From Rhyacichthys aspro (taxonomy: Eukaryota; Chordata; Actinopteri; Gobiiformes; Rhyacichthyidae): DNA of 64,000 nucleotides. The notes under the pieces are model-generated. The model was given only the letters and a program-made list of their open reading frames with translations. It did not search any database and had not been told where the DNA came from. Location: assembly GCA_036850595.1 (NCBI GenBank), contig CM072155.1, positions 5,813,953 to 5,877,952 on the forward strand. The letters are read 5' to 3'. The position numbers were made by a program, and so were the translations under genes. The first letter of the stretch is position 1. Each line of letters opens with the position of its first letter. Below, in pieces: positions 46,250 through 56,735 of the stretch.

Positions 46250-48950
46250 GGAACAGTTTAGAAATAGGGGCTCTTCATGTTCTTGGTGACGGATGGAAGA
46301 TTGACGTTCATTCTTTGCGCGGTAATAAACTGCCAGACCAGATTAGAACTAACTGCAGTTTGAATATAAATAGCAAAAAGAAATATGACTCTAAGTAACT
46401 GCTTTTAGTGAAACACAAACTCATTAATTCTGTTGTTGTACACAGTGTGGTTCTCTAGTTTAACATGTGTAACAATTCAGAGCACATTTTCAAAGGGAGA
46501 CTTTTTTAATCTGTTGAATCGGGCCATCTAGTGGTAGAAGACAGCTGCTGTCTCAGTGCAGCTGCAGGATCCGACGCCACTCATGGCAGCCATACTGTAC
46601 TTCAGAGGTCACAGACCATAATGCAACACTACACTGACAGGACACTGTGTTTTGGGGCAAAACGATGACAAAAAAGACACTTATTTAGCTTCCTTATAGT
46701 CAGTATGTTGTAATGTCTCTTAAGTTTAGGTTAAATATTCATTGCTGAGAGGCGGTATATGGTGTCTCGTTGTTAATTACCTTTTAAGCGAGAGGACATA
46801 GGGCCCAAGGACATGCAACAAATGTCACCTGCACTGAGGTTAGCATCAGCCTGTTAGCCTGACTACTCTACATTTTATTGGTGAAAATGTGCTGGTCGTT
46901 GAGACGTCTGATCCTTTATCTTAGACAATGTCCCATTTACTTTTAAGATAAGATAAGGCCGCTGTAAACCCATGTGATTGCCACTTAAGAGAAGAACACC
47001 GACTACGAGCACAACGGAATAATCCGAGTACAATATAGTCTCAGATTACAGGTTTTGTCATTTAATCTGCCCCCGTTAATGATTTCAGTTTGTCTGCTAC
47101 TTAAGAAATTCTCCCAGAAAATGCCACAACGTAAAGTTCATGAGATATGTTTAAATATATAATTACAACTACACATTATTGACTTTTGAGTAATTAATAT
47201 TCTTGGTGCAATTGGATGAACTATTGCTTATTAAGCACCAAAATGCACAATGTCAAAACATCAAAAAGTTTTTTGTGTTAACATAACACACTTAAATAAA
47301 AGACCATGACAGTCTTTATAAACCAAATCATCTAAACATGTCATTCAAACAAACTTTTACGACACGTGTCACATGGTCTAACAGACAGACATGTCCTACA
47401 CACCCGACAAACATTTACACAGCCCTTTCATTTTTAACATACTTTTTTCATCATTTCTCTGTTTTGAAAACCTTGTTGGCGAAGTATAATCTCATGCAGA
47501 AAGCTCATTCATATTCCAAAAGACACGACTTGTGGCTAAATTACATTAGCATCAAATGAAAATGAACTGAGTGAGTGGAAAGAAGCTCTGCAGCTGCTAT
47601 TAGAGAAATGACACCTACTCATGCATGAATTCACAACACAAAGCTGACTGATAAAGGCAAGGAAAATTCAAAGAAACTTTAAAGTAAAACAAAGAAAAAC
47701 AAAGTGGAATTAAATATAAGATAAGTTCTGTTTCTGTGTACCTCTACACTATTACAGTACATGGTGTTCAAATCTGCAAACATCAAGGCTTTTCTAGTTG
47801 GTAGAGCTGGTGTGTGCAGCCAGTAGAAATGGGCTCCACTGGGGAAAACCCATTCCATACGTCTGTGTGAGCCCATGAGCACATGGACAGAGAGAACACC
47901 ATGTACCTAAGGAAACAACAGAGGCTCTCTCTGCACAAACTAAGTCCCAAACATGAAACCACAAAACAATGCTCTGAGCTCTCACCCAACTGCAGATGGG
48001 ATGTCCTGCTCCTGAGTTAGACAGCTCAAAAGTGTCTAAGTGTGTGCAGAAAAAGCCAAGGGGCTCTGGTGCGCTGCTGCTCTGCAGTGAATGTGAGAAG
48101 GGGGTGTGTTGCAATGCTTTATGTCATGTGTGTGCATGTGTGTACATTCAGCCGTCGCGCACTCTGCTGGCAGAGGCCGAGCTGACACTCACAGAAAAAA
48201 AGGAGGAGGAAGAGAAAAAGAATGAGTTAAAGAAGTGGAAAGAGCCAGAAACAGTCTACAAAAGAGGCTGCTCTTTGAGATTTCATAGGAGTTTACAGAG
48301 CGCAGAAGGGGAGGGGCTAACACATGAGGGTCATGTATGGAGCCTGTCTCTTTAATGCTGCAGGGATGACTCAGCCAGACTACACCATACATGTCTTCTT
48401 CCACCATTGTATTGACTCCTCTCTAACACATCTATCTGCACAGGCGTATACATGAAGAGAAGGCCTTCTGGCTCGAGCTGAGTGACACGTCAAAAACCAA
48501 AAACACACACCCTTGTTTTTTGCAAAGAAAGGCAAAACCAGCATCACACAAGTGTTTTGTGAACAACAACAGGTTTCCGTAATAGGCCTAAAAAGTGTGT
48601 TTGTGTCGCAGGATGGTGCCATTATTAGAGCCACAGTCACAGGTGATAAAATCAGAGGAGCCTTCAAAGTCACTCTGTAGGTCAGACGTGGAGGTGTGCT
48701 GCGCATGTGCACACTGCCACATGCACAGAACATATAGTGAATGATATGGAGAAGGCTGGCAGTGGGCCAGAGGAGGCGTGGCACACACAGTCCAGACACT
48801 ATACAGAACAGCAATACTGCAGAGTGCCTCTTATAAAACAGTGGAGAGATGTGAATGTGTAAGCTTTCATTACATTTAAAGGATAAAGCCAACTAGTCAA
48901 GTGCATTTTCACTGGAAGTAAATAGGAGAGTGTATAAATAATGCAAAGTT
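46250..48950. other. Intergenic region upstream of the COX17-like gene
   Basis: No supportable exon on either strand. The part nearest the gene (46002-46215) is GT/GA-rich and would hold the 5' UTR and promoter of the COX17-like gene. The rest is AT-rich with scattered short frames of no recognised family. Confidence 0.45.
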
Positions 48951-48964
48951 TAATCTAACTGATG

Positions 48965-49105
48965 GTGTACTGTTTTAGGCACATGTGAGAGACCTGGGTT
49001 CTAGTCCGGCTCATGTCCATTTGCTCTGTGTCATTCCATGCTCTCGGAACCTGTTTTCAGTCTGTCTACACTGTCTGTATCAAATAAAGGTAAAAAAAAG
49101 AAACC
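48965..49105 (+). mobile_element. tRNA-derived SINE fragment
   Basis: GGTTCTAGTCC at 48997-49007 looks like a Pol III B box (consensus GGTTCGAATCC). It is followed by CTGTCTGTATCAAATAAAGG and an A-rich end, as in fish tRNA-SINEs. The A box is degraded. Confidence 0.5.
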
Positions 49106-49203
49106 ATGATGTCATTTTTACATTTAATTTGAAGCACTTTGATGAAAGGTTTTTACATCACTACACTGTAAAGTTAGCATAAATAACAAAACTGGTCGAT
49201 AAC

Positions 49204-49355
49204 GTGGGTCTGGATTGTGGCAATTTAGGGATGTAATGATGAACTGCATCAGAAATTGGGGAGGTGTTTGATTCCCATTCGTGGAAAACTCATGGAAACT
49301 GCTTGCGTCACTACCAGCCTCCATTTTTCTCAGAATGCCTTGCGTTAGCCTTGCT
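49204..49355 (-). repeat. Inverted repeat pair, copy B
   Basis: Reverse-complement counterpart of 45184-45342. Read on the minus strand it starts AGCAAGGCTAACGCAAGGCA and contains GGAATCAAACACCTCCCCAA and CACAATCCAGACCCACG. Confidence 0.8.
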
Positions 49356-50465
49356 AAGGTAATCTAATTAATGAATCTCTGAATTGGTTGGAAGAGGTTA
49401 CTTTTAAAAACTATGATGAAAAGTTTAATGGCATTTTTTCTAGGGTCCAGTGTATTGGCCTATTTCTGTTATTAAAGCATCGTGTGGTAAAGCTCGTCAC
49501 TCACGTAATCTCTTCTGTTATGTCATTATCCCAGTGGCAGGAACGTTGTTTGGAGGGTTCTGAGGTTACTGCGTCAGTGAGATAGACATGATTCTACTGA
49601 TCTCATTTCTAAGAACCATCAAGATGATTTTGAGAATATATATTTTAGTGCTAAAAGTTATGCAGTGCTCTTAAAAAAACACAAAAACATGATGGGGACA
49701 CTATAATAGTTCTTGCTAGCAGAGAGGATTTGATGTTTGCGCCACTATTTCTGAACTACACTGTGTGTGTACATTAGCATGCTTGCTAACAAAAACAAAC
49801 AAACAAACAAAGAAAAAAAAAAGGATAAAAAATGCTATATATTCCTGTAGTGTCATAAGGTAATGTTTTCAGTAGTGTCGTTTTGTGTTTTTAATAAATA
49901 AATAAAAGAAATTAGTTTACATTTGCATTCTTTGCGCTCAGTACCTGACATTATTTTTACAATTAAAATTATAATTGTGTTAAATTGCAAGCTTTTGTAT
50001 TTACAGAAGTCTATGCTACATTCCCAATACGTATGGCATCACATCAGCTCTTTTACTGGCTCCTTTTTTCCCCCCATTTTTTTTTTTTATCATGATGGCA
50101 TTATCTGAACCTCTCCAGTTCAGTCAGCCTTTTACCCCAGTCATACGTTTATGCTACATCTCAGCTTTCTCTAAAATATTCGTCTGTCTTCAAGTGACAC
50201 ATTACATTGGCTACACACCACACAAACTCTTTTCACAGTAAATGTTAGGTCAAATAAAAAGTAAAAAGTATGTGTTAGAACATACAGGGCTATAGATGCT
50301 AACAGATGCTAAATGAAAACATACAAGACTTTCAACCAACAGAAATATATGTTTGTGCCTTTCATTATATATTTAAATACTTACCTCTCCACTAGATGTC
50401 TCTGTTGTATTCTTACCTCATCAATTGGCTGTACAATTACATTTTAAGATGTATTAAATAAATTG

Positions 50466-50489
50466 CACACACACACACACACACACACA
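50466..50489. repeat. (CA)12 microsatellite upstream of prl
   Basis: About 12 CA units followed by a short A run, about 420 bases upstream of the prl TATA box. Confidence 0.95.
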
Positions 50490-50570
50490 AAAAAAAACAA
50501 AACACTTGGGTTTTTATTCAAGTGCAATGTGTAAGTTGAACAATTCCATTTCACCTTTTTGTTTTATTAC

Positions 50571-50890
50571 ATGCAAATTTCCATTTTTGTGACGTCAGAA
50601 TGAATGAAGACATGACTATAAAGTACGATTACAAAACGCCCCGTGAAGGCCTGTGTTTTTATTCATTGATCTAATTAAGATCAGGCGTTTTTTTCCACCT
50701 TTGTGACACCTTGCCACCGAGGCTCAGACGCGCATACAGCCGCCGACCTGTGTGTTTGTATCCTGTTGCATCCATTCAAAGCTCCTTGACTATGTTTCTC
50801 ATTAGAAACTGGACCAAGCAAGTTCCAAACTAGTGCGTACACACCTGACTGCTGCATAAACAAACGGCGCGAACAAAGCAAAGTATAAAA
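50571..50890 (+). promoter_or_regulatory. prl: prl promoter: octamer, CRE, Pit-1-like site and TATA box
   Basis: ATGCAAAT (POU octamer) is at 50571-50578, TGACGTCA (palindromic CRE) at 50590-50597, TTATTCAT (fits the Pit-1 consensus WTATNCAT) at 50659-50666, and TATAAAA at 50884-50890. The start codon is at 50985, so transcription probably begins near 50912-50920 with a 5' UTR of about 70 nt. Pit-1 driving prolactin in lactotrophs is established for the family; use of these exact sites is inferred. Confidence 0.65.
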
Positions 50891-50984
50891 TGGAGGCAAC
50901 GTGGACCATCAGGAGACAAGAAGAAGTGAAGACCAAGTCAGGAGCAGACAGCAGCACCGACCAGGAACAGAAAAAGAAGAAGAA

Positions 50985-53900
50985 ATGGCACGGCAAGGAA
51001 CTAAAGTCTGCAAATTCTTCATGACAGGTGAGATAAATTAGGTTAGAGGGCGCTTGTTAAATTATTAGATTAGAGAAAGATGTAACGATACTAGTGTTAT
51101 CTGTTGAGAAGAGGATTTTAGAACCTCTGCTATAATTTTATATTTTAATGAAATGTCTTGCACCAATAGTGTATGTAATAAAGAAAGTAAGTTAGAATAT
51201 TGTCTCATTGTCATAACCAGCATATCATACTCTAATTTGCGCAATAATAATACACTCATTTAATAGTTTTCATTTATTAAATAGTTGCAAAAATAGAAGT
51301 GTTATAGTTTTACAAATAAATATTACTTTTATTTTGTAGATCACCAACAGAATCATTTTGGGTTGATAAATCTGTTCTAGGGCTGCGCAATATTTTGCAA
51401 ATTTATTGTTATTGCAATATCTACAACTTTGCAAAAAACAGAGGGTCAAACGGCGCTTGAATTAAAATTTTTGTGCAGCAAAATAATTACGAGTGAAAAC
51501 AGCAGAAATATTTGATATTTGATATTTTAATGTTTTATCCTATGCAATTTGCTTACGACAGTGGTTTTAGTTTTTTTTTAGTTAGTAGAAGAGTATGAGA
51601 ATGTTTGGACCCTTATCTTAAAAAGCCTAAGGTGTCCGGTGGAGTAAATGTGTAAATGTTACCAATACAGCTCCAATATCTGCACATTAAAGGGCAGTCA
51701 CTCTGCATATGTATTTAAGAAAGGATAAAATAACATTCAATTATAAAATTTATATAGGAATACAATCATAAACATTGTTAAAGTGGCCTTGACTGCCGTA
51801 TTTTACATTAGATGGTATTCAGACAGCCAAAAGTTTTGTTGTTGAATTAAGTAATAACATTCAAAGTCAGAAATAAAAATGTATATTTCAGTCTGTCTAT
51901 GTGAGATGGATGATAAGTACCTTGGTGTATTATCTGGCCTGTCCCGCAGTGGTGGTCATGGTGGCCGTGTGCAGGGCCGTCCCCATCGGTGACCTGCTGG
52001 ACCGGGCCTCTCAGAGCTCCGACAAACTGCACTCCCTCAGCACGATGCTCACCCAGGAGCTGGTCAGTGCCTCTGCCTTCTACCGATGAACTTTAGATTA
52101 AGAAGCACAAAAAACATGCTCAAAAAGGCAATTCATAGCCATTCCAGCTCAGTTTTTCCAGATACACTAAGGTTCAGATTGGTCCCGTTGAACTGGATTG
52201 TGACATGGTCTTCACTCTTTAATGGAGTTGAGCAAACTATAGCCTCAGTCTTCAAAAACATATATATAGATTTGTAAATGATCACTTGAGAGATTTGGAT
52301 GATTTGGAGGAGAAATAATGCTATTGTGTTTAATGGACTTCATCACAACACTGAGAGTTAGCATAACTGCATTCGTGTTAGAGCGTTAGCATAACTACAT
52401 TAGACTCTACCCTTCGTGGTCAATAGGATGAAATGAATAAAGTAGAACATATATTTCTTTAATTTGACTAAAAGACGTAAACAAACAAAGATAAATAAAC
52501 TATGCTGTGTTGAGAAGTTTAATTTATTTAAGCCAACATGGCATTATTTTGGTGTTGCTATGAACTCATTTGCTAGCTTGACATACATATAAATACATGT
52601 ATCTTTTTTTTATTTTATTTTTTTTATTTTAGGTTGCTTATAAGACTTGCTGTTCAGAAAAAAATAGCTGTATATTTATATCACTTAACTACAGTTCTTG
52701 CCAGCACAGAGATTTATATTATTTCTAATATAATTTCTAGCCTGTTATAAATAAAAATAAATCATGTTCTCCTATCTTGGCATTTAGCAGGTTGCTAAAA
52801 AGACATGCTGTTCATTAAAAAACATACCATATTTGTACCATTATTTCTAAATTGTTTGTTATATGTACATTTCTCATTTTACCAAACATAAGTAAGCCAT
52901 AAGCCATGTCTTAATAGTCACACTTTGCAGCTGTAACAATGAACTTATTTTCACTTTTGCTTTCTGTAATTTGCAAACTGATTCCAGGACTCCCATTTTC
53001 CTCCCATTGGCCGAGTCATCATGCCCCGTCCCTCCATGTGCCACACGTCCTCTCTGCAGATACCTACTGACAAGGAGCAGGCTCTCCAAGTCTCAGTGAG
53101 TCTCAGGCAGTTTTTTTTTTAAATTTTGGTAAATTCTGCTCACGTAGACTATCATTATAGTAAACCTTTGCAGCACCTTCCTCTATATTGTAGTGTTTTG
53201 GTAGTAACAAGTAACATGTTTCTGGATGCAACTTCCACTTCACCAGTTTTGACAACATGGTTTGGAATTTGATTTTATCTTCCAGTGTTCATGATGGTTC
53301 TGGGCTCACACTTGTTAAACGTGAGCAGACAGCTTTGAGAAACACACTAATGGGGGAGTTTGGCTTCAGGGTTTGTTTGGACATTGTGAAAGCCTATTTT
53401 TGACACCAAGGATGACCATTCCCAAAACACAACCCACATTTGTACAACAGAATCTTGAAATCATGACGCTGGTAGAAAAAGAACATTGGGTAGAAATGAT
53501 CCAAAGGCATCTTTTTCATTGATCTCACTACATTAACAATGTAATTTTATAGTGCTACATGTAGAGAACATGATTTTATTGTATTTATTGTAATTTAAAG
53601 GTGACAAGTGGAACTTTAAATGACTCAACTGGTTTTGGGGCGGGGCCTTGCTAAGCTCCAATTCAGAGATTGGGGTGGGTCAGAAACCATCAAAAAATAA
53701 CCAAGAAACACAACATGGTCCTGTTTCTTCAAAACATATGATTTCCACCTTTAAAGAAACCATTGATGGTTTGACTAGACTCATTTTAAAATGTTCATTT
53801 CAAATGTGATTTCCAGTGAACCACAGCTGGTTTGGACCTATGGTGTGAAACAGTGGCTGTTATGGGCATATTTTAGGTTACTGTTATTTACTTTGTCAAA

Positions 53901-54616
53901 CAACATGTTGTTGCTCTGATCAGATAAAATGAACACTTGATAAGCAGTTAGTGGGAGGTGGTTCACCCAGTCACCTCCAGGTATTCTTCTGAAAGTACCT
54001 ACCTTTGGAAAGGCCCTTTCAGTGGCCCTCCCAGATGGTCCGAGACAGACAATGATTGGAGTCAGATAAGCGCATTGGTGTTATTATATGACAAGTTTGG
54101 CAATGTCTCTAGCATCATCTTGTGGTCTAACTTCCTGTGTTTTGTCATTTCCCCAGGAGCATAACCTTCTGTCACTGGTCCGGTCCCTGCTCCAAGCCTG
54201 GACTGACCCCCTGGTAATCCTGTCTGCCAATGCCAACACCCTGCCTCACCCATCCCAAAACAGCATCTCCAGCAAGATCCAGGAACTACGGGAGAACTCC
54301 AAGAGCCTGGGAGATGGCCTGGATATTCTGTCCGGAAAGGTCAGGACAGAAACCCCTAGCTTTAGTAATTCAAAAACAGAGTGAAAGAGTCCTTAAAAGT
54401 TTTTTTCCCCCTTCTCTTCACTAGATGGGTCCAGCAGCTCAGACGATCTCCTCGTTGCCCTATCGAGGAGGTAATGACCTCGGCCAGGACAAGATCTCCA
54501 AACTCATCAACTTCCAGTTCCTGTTGTCCTGCTTCCGGCGGGATTCACACAAGATCGATAGCTTTCTCAAAGTCCTGCGTTGCCGCGCGGCCAAGATGCA
54601 ACCTGAGATGTGTTGA
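50985..54616 (+). CDS. prl: Prolactin, complete
   Basis: Pituitary hormone of the growth hormone/prolactin family; in fish a main hormone of freshwater ion balance. Five exons, the usual number for the family: 50985-51027, 51950-52062, 52988-53095, 54157-54339 and 54425-54616, all GT-AG, giving 212 residues. Residues 1-24 form a signal peptide with core VVVMVAV and cleavage before VPIGDLLDRASQ, leaving a mature chain of 188 residues. The chain has four Cys (precursor 70, 185, 202, 212; mature 46, 161, 178, 188), the two conserved disulfides. The N-terminal disulfide of tetrapod prolactin is absent, as in other teleosts. Diagnostic stretches are MPRPSMCHTSSLQ, SKSLGDGLDILSGKMGPAAQ and CFRRDSHKIDSFLKVLRC. 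The start is the only Met giving a signal peptide, and it lies about 95 bases past the TATA box. Confidence 0.98.
51378..51440 (+). mobile_element. prl: hAT-MITE-like terminal sequence in prl intron 1
   Basis: TAGGGCTGCGCAATATTTTG followed by ATTGTTATTGCAATATCTAC resembles the terminal repeat of fish hAT MITEs (AGGGCTGCACGATAT). The other end was not found. Confidence 0.4.
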
Positions 54617-55146
54617 AGAGTGAGCGTGCCAAGTGCCGTTCTGCAAAGCTTCTATCGCCTACCAGTCATAGATTAGTGTTTACTATCATCTATCAAGCAT
54701 TTTTTCCTGAGAATCCTTGCCAACTATGGGCAACATGAGCTGAAAGAGAGGTTAAGATGACTAGAAGCAATACTATTGTTAGCCTTTAGCCTTGATTGAT
54801 TTGGATTGCACTGCACATTAGTCTACGCACAGCATAGATACTGTACGGTAAATTTATAATTGGTTTTATCAAAGGTCCTTCAACTAAATTCAGTCCAATT
54901 TTCAAAACAAGTTGGATATTAAGTTGAGCTTCCTTCATTTCCAACTAAACAATTTCTGACCCCGAAAAGTGGTTGTTAGCTTATACTTTATTTACTTCTA
55001 CAACGGCAGTGTCCCTTTAGTGTTGCCATTCTTACATAGGGTCACAGGGCTAAAATATGCTTGAATAGAGCCGACAAGCAACATTTGCACTTTTTTCTCT
55101 AAACTCTTTGAATGTTTATGTTGCATTAATTTGCATAAAAATACCC

Positions 55147-55152
55147 AATAAA
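55147..55152 (+). terminator. prl: prl polyadenylation signal
   Basis: AATAAA about 530 bases after the prl stop codon, the first canonical signal downstream on the plus strand; it implies a 3' UTR of about 550 nt. Confidence 0.65.
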
Positions 55153-55174
55153 AATGTCTTGCATAATAATAACG

Positions 55175-56600
55175 GGTGTCAGCTGTTGATAACACTACAG
55201 TCATTACATTCAAAAAAAGTGTTACAAACAAACAAACATTGATTAAGCCTGCTGCCTCTGATAATTACAACAAACCCTGATAAACTCAAAAGCTTCAGTC
55301 TGGATCTGACACTAATAATTCTTCAATTTTTTTAATAAACATACCTTACATCTTAGTTAAAGGCCACATTTTTATTAACACAGGTCATATAAGCCCAATC
55401 CATGTACTATTAATTCACTAAAAAATCAGAGGTGTGGTTGACTGGTTGCACAATAGACAGTCTCTTACCTTCAGTGAATGAACGAAGTGTTTGGACCTCA
55501 GGAGCAGCATAGATGTTTGGAATGAGGTGACTTCATAAAAAAAAAAAAAAAAAAAAAAAAAGCATTAATTGAGATATGGCTTAGTTTGGGAAAGTTTAAG
55601 AGGGGGACCACACAGTTAAAACCCACCTCTTCTTGTCAAAAGCCAGTAAATAACATCCATTTGTTCTTCCTTTTTCACCAACCTGTTACACAAGTATGAG
55701 TACACAGAACATAATGATTCATTTTGTTAATTCACCACAAACACATAAAGGAAACAACCACTTGAACTCACCACTTGAACTGTAAAGCATCAGTTGTCTG
55801 TAGTTACAACAAACCTTTTTCGCTTCACTGGTCATGGATATGGTTCTTCCAAACACCAGGAAACTTGTCAAATATGACGTGATGCAAAGTGTTCTTGGGA
55901 ACACAGCTGTAAGCGTTAGTGCACCCTATTTAATCTTATATTTTTTTCTCTGGGGAATTTTTAATTTTACAAGGGTCTTTTGATTGATTGATTGATTGAC
56001 TGAGGGCCAGTGAGAAAAAACTAACTGATTGTACAACACTGTGCAACATTATTTCACATTAAATAAAAAAATAGATAAAATAATAATAATAATATTACAC
56101 ATATCCACACACATGTTCACACATATAATACTCGTTCGAAAGGGAGTGAAAAGAAGAACTTGTGCCCCCACCATCAATTCATTCCCTCATATTACACCAT
56201 ATCATATAGTTGCTGCCATTAACTGTTACTAATAATTTATGATATTATAATAATTCTATACAAAATACCCAATTACATTAGGTCTGTCTCAATAATCACA
56301 ATAATGCTATATAATAATCCTCATTATAGATAAACATTCTAATATGTCACAGTATTTATAACAGCCATATAATATAATAAAATCTATTATTATCAATATA
56401 ACCTACATTTACTTAAATACTAATAATGTTTAAGATGTGATAAGGTTACATTTGTGATATATTGTGCAGCCCTATTAAAAATGCTATAAGCTAATGATAT
56501 CATAAAAGTGGGGCTGAACATTGAATGGCTAAAGATAAATGCTTGGGTTCCTTTGTGTCTTACTTAGAAAAATGGGGCCCAAGTACAACACCGGGCCCCC
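55175..56600. other. Intergenic between prl and dusp3
   Basis: AT-rich with no coding exon seen. It includes the poly(A) tract, a (GATT)n run at about 55981-55998, and at 56459-56472 a hAT-MITE-like end (ATATTGTGCAGCCCT, minus orientation). Confidence 0.5.
55537..55561. repeat. Poly(A) tract, 25 bases
   Basis: Uninterrupted A run between prl and dusp3; possibly a retroelement tail, but no element body was recognised. Confidence 0.9.
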
Positions 56601-56735
56601 TAAATCCGCGTGTTCGGCCCTGGTGTGCGTGTGTTTCCTCCACAGCAGCAGCAGGAGCAGCAGGGGCAGGAGCCAGTCAGAGCAGAGGCACCACACCGAG
56701 CAGGAGCTGCACCAACAGCGGCTCCTCTGTGTCTA

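Noticed and set aside
48997..49007. B-box-like motif considered as a functional tRNA gene
   Set aside because: No cloverleaf can be drawn around it and the A box is degraded; a SINE fragment fits better.
51378..56472. Inverted AGGGCTGC-type ends either side of prl, suggesting one composite transposon carrying prl
   Set aside because: The 8 bases outside each end do not match, so no target duplication supports a single 5-kb insertion; two separate MITE ends are simpler.
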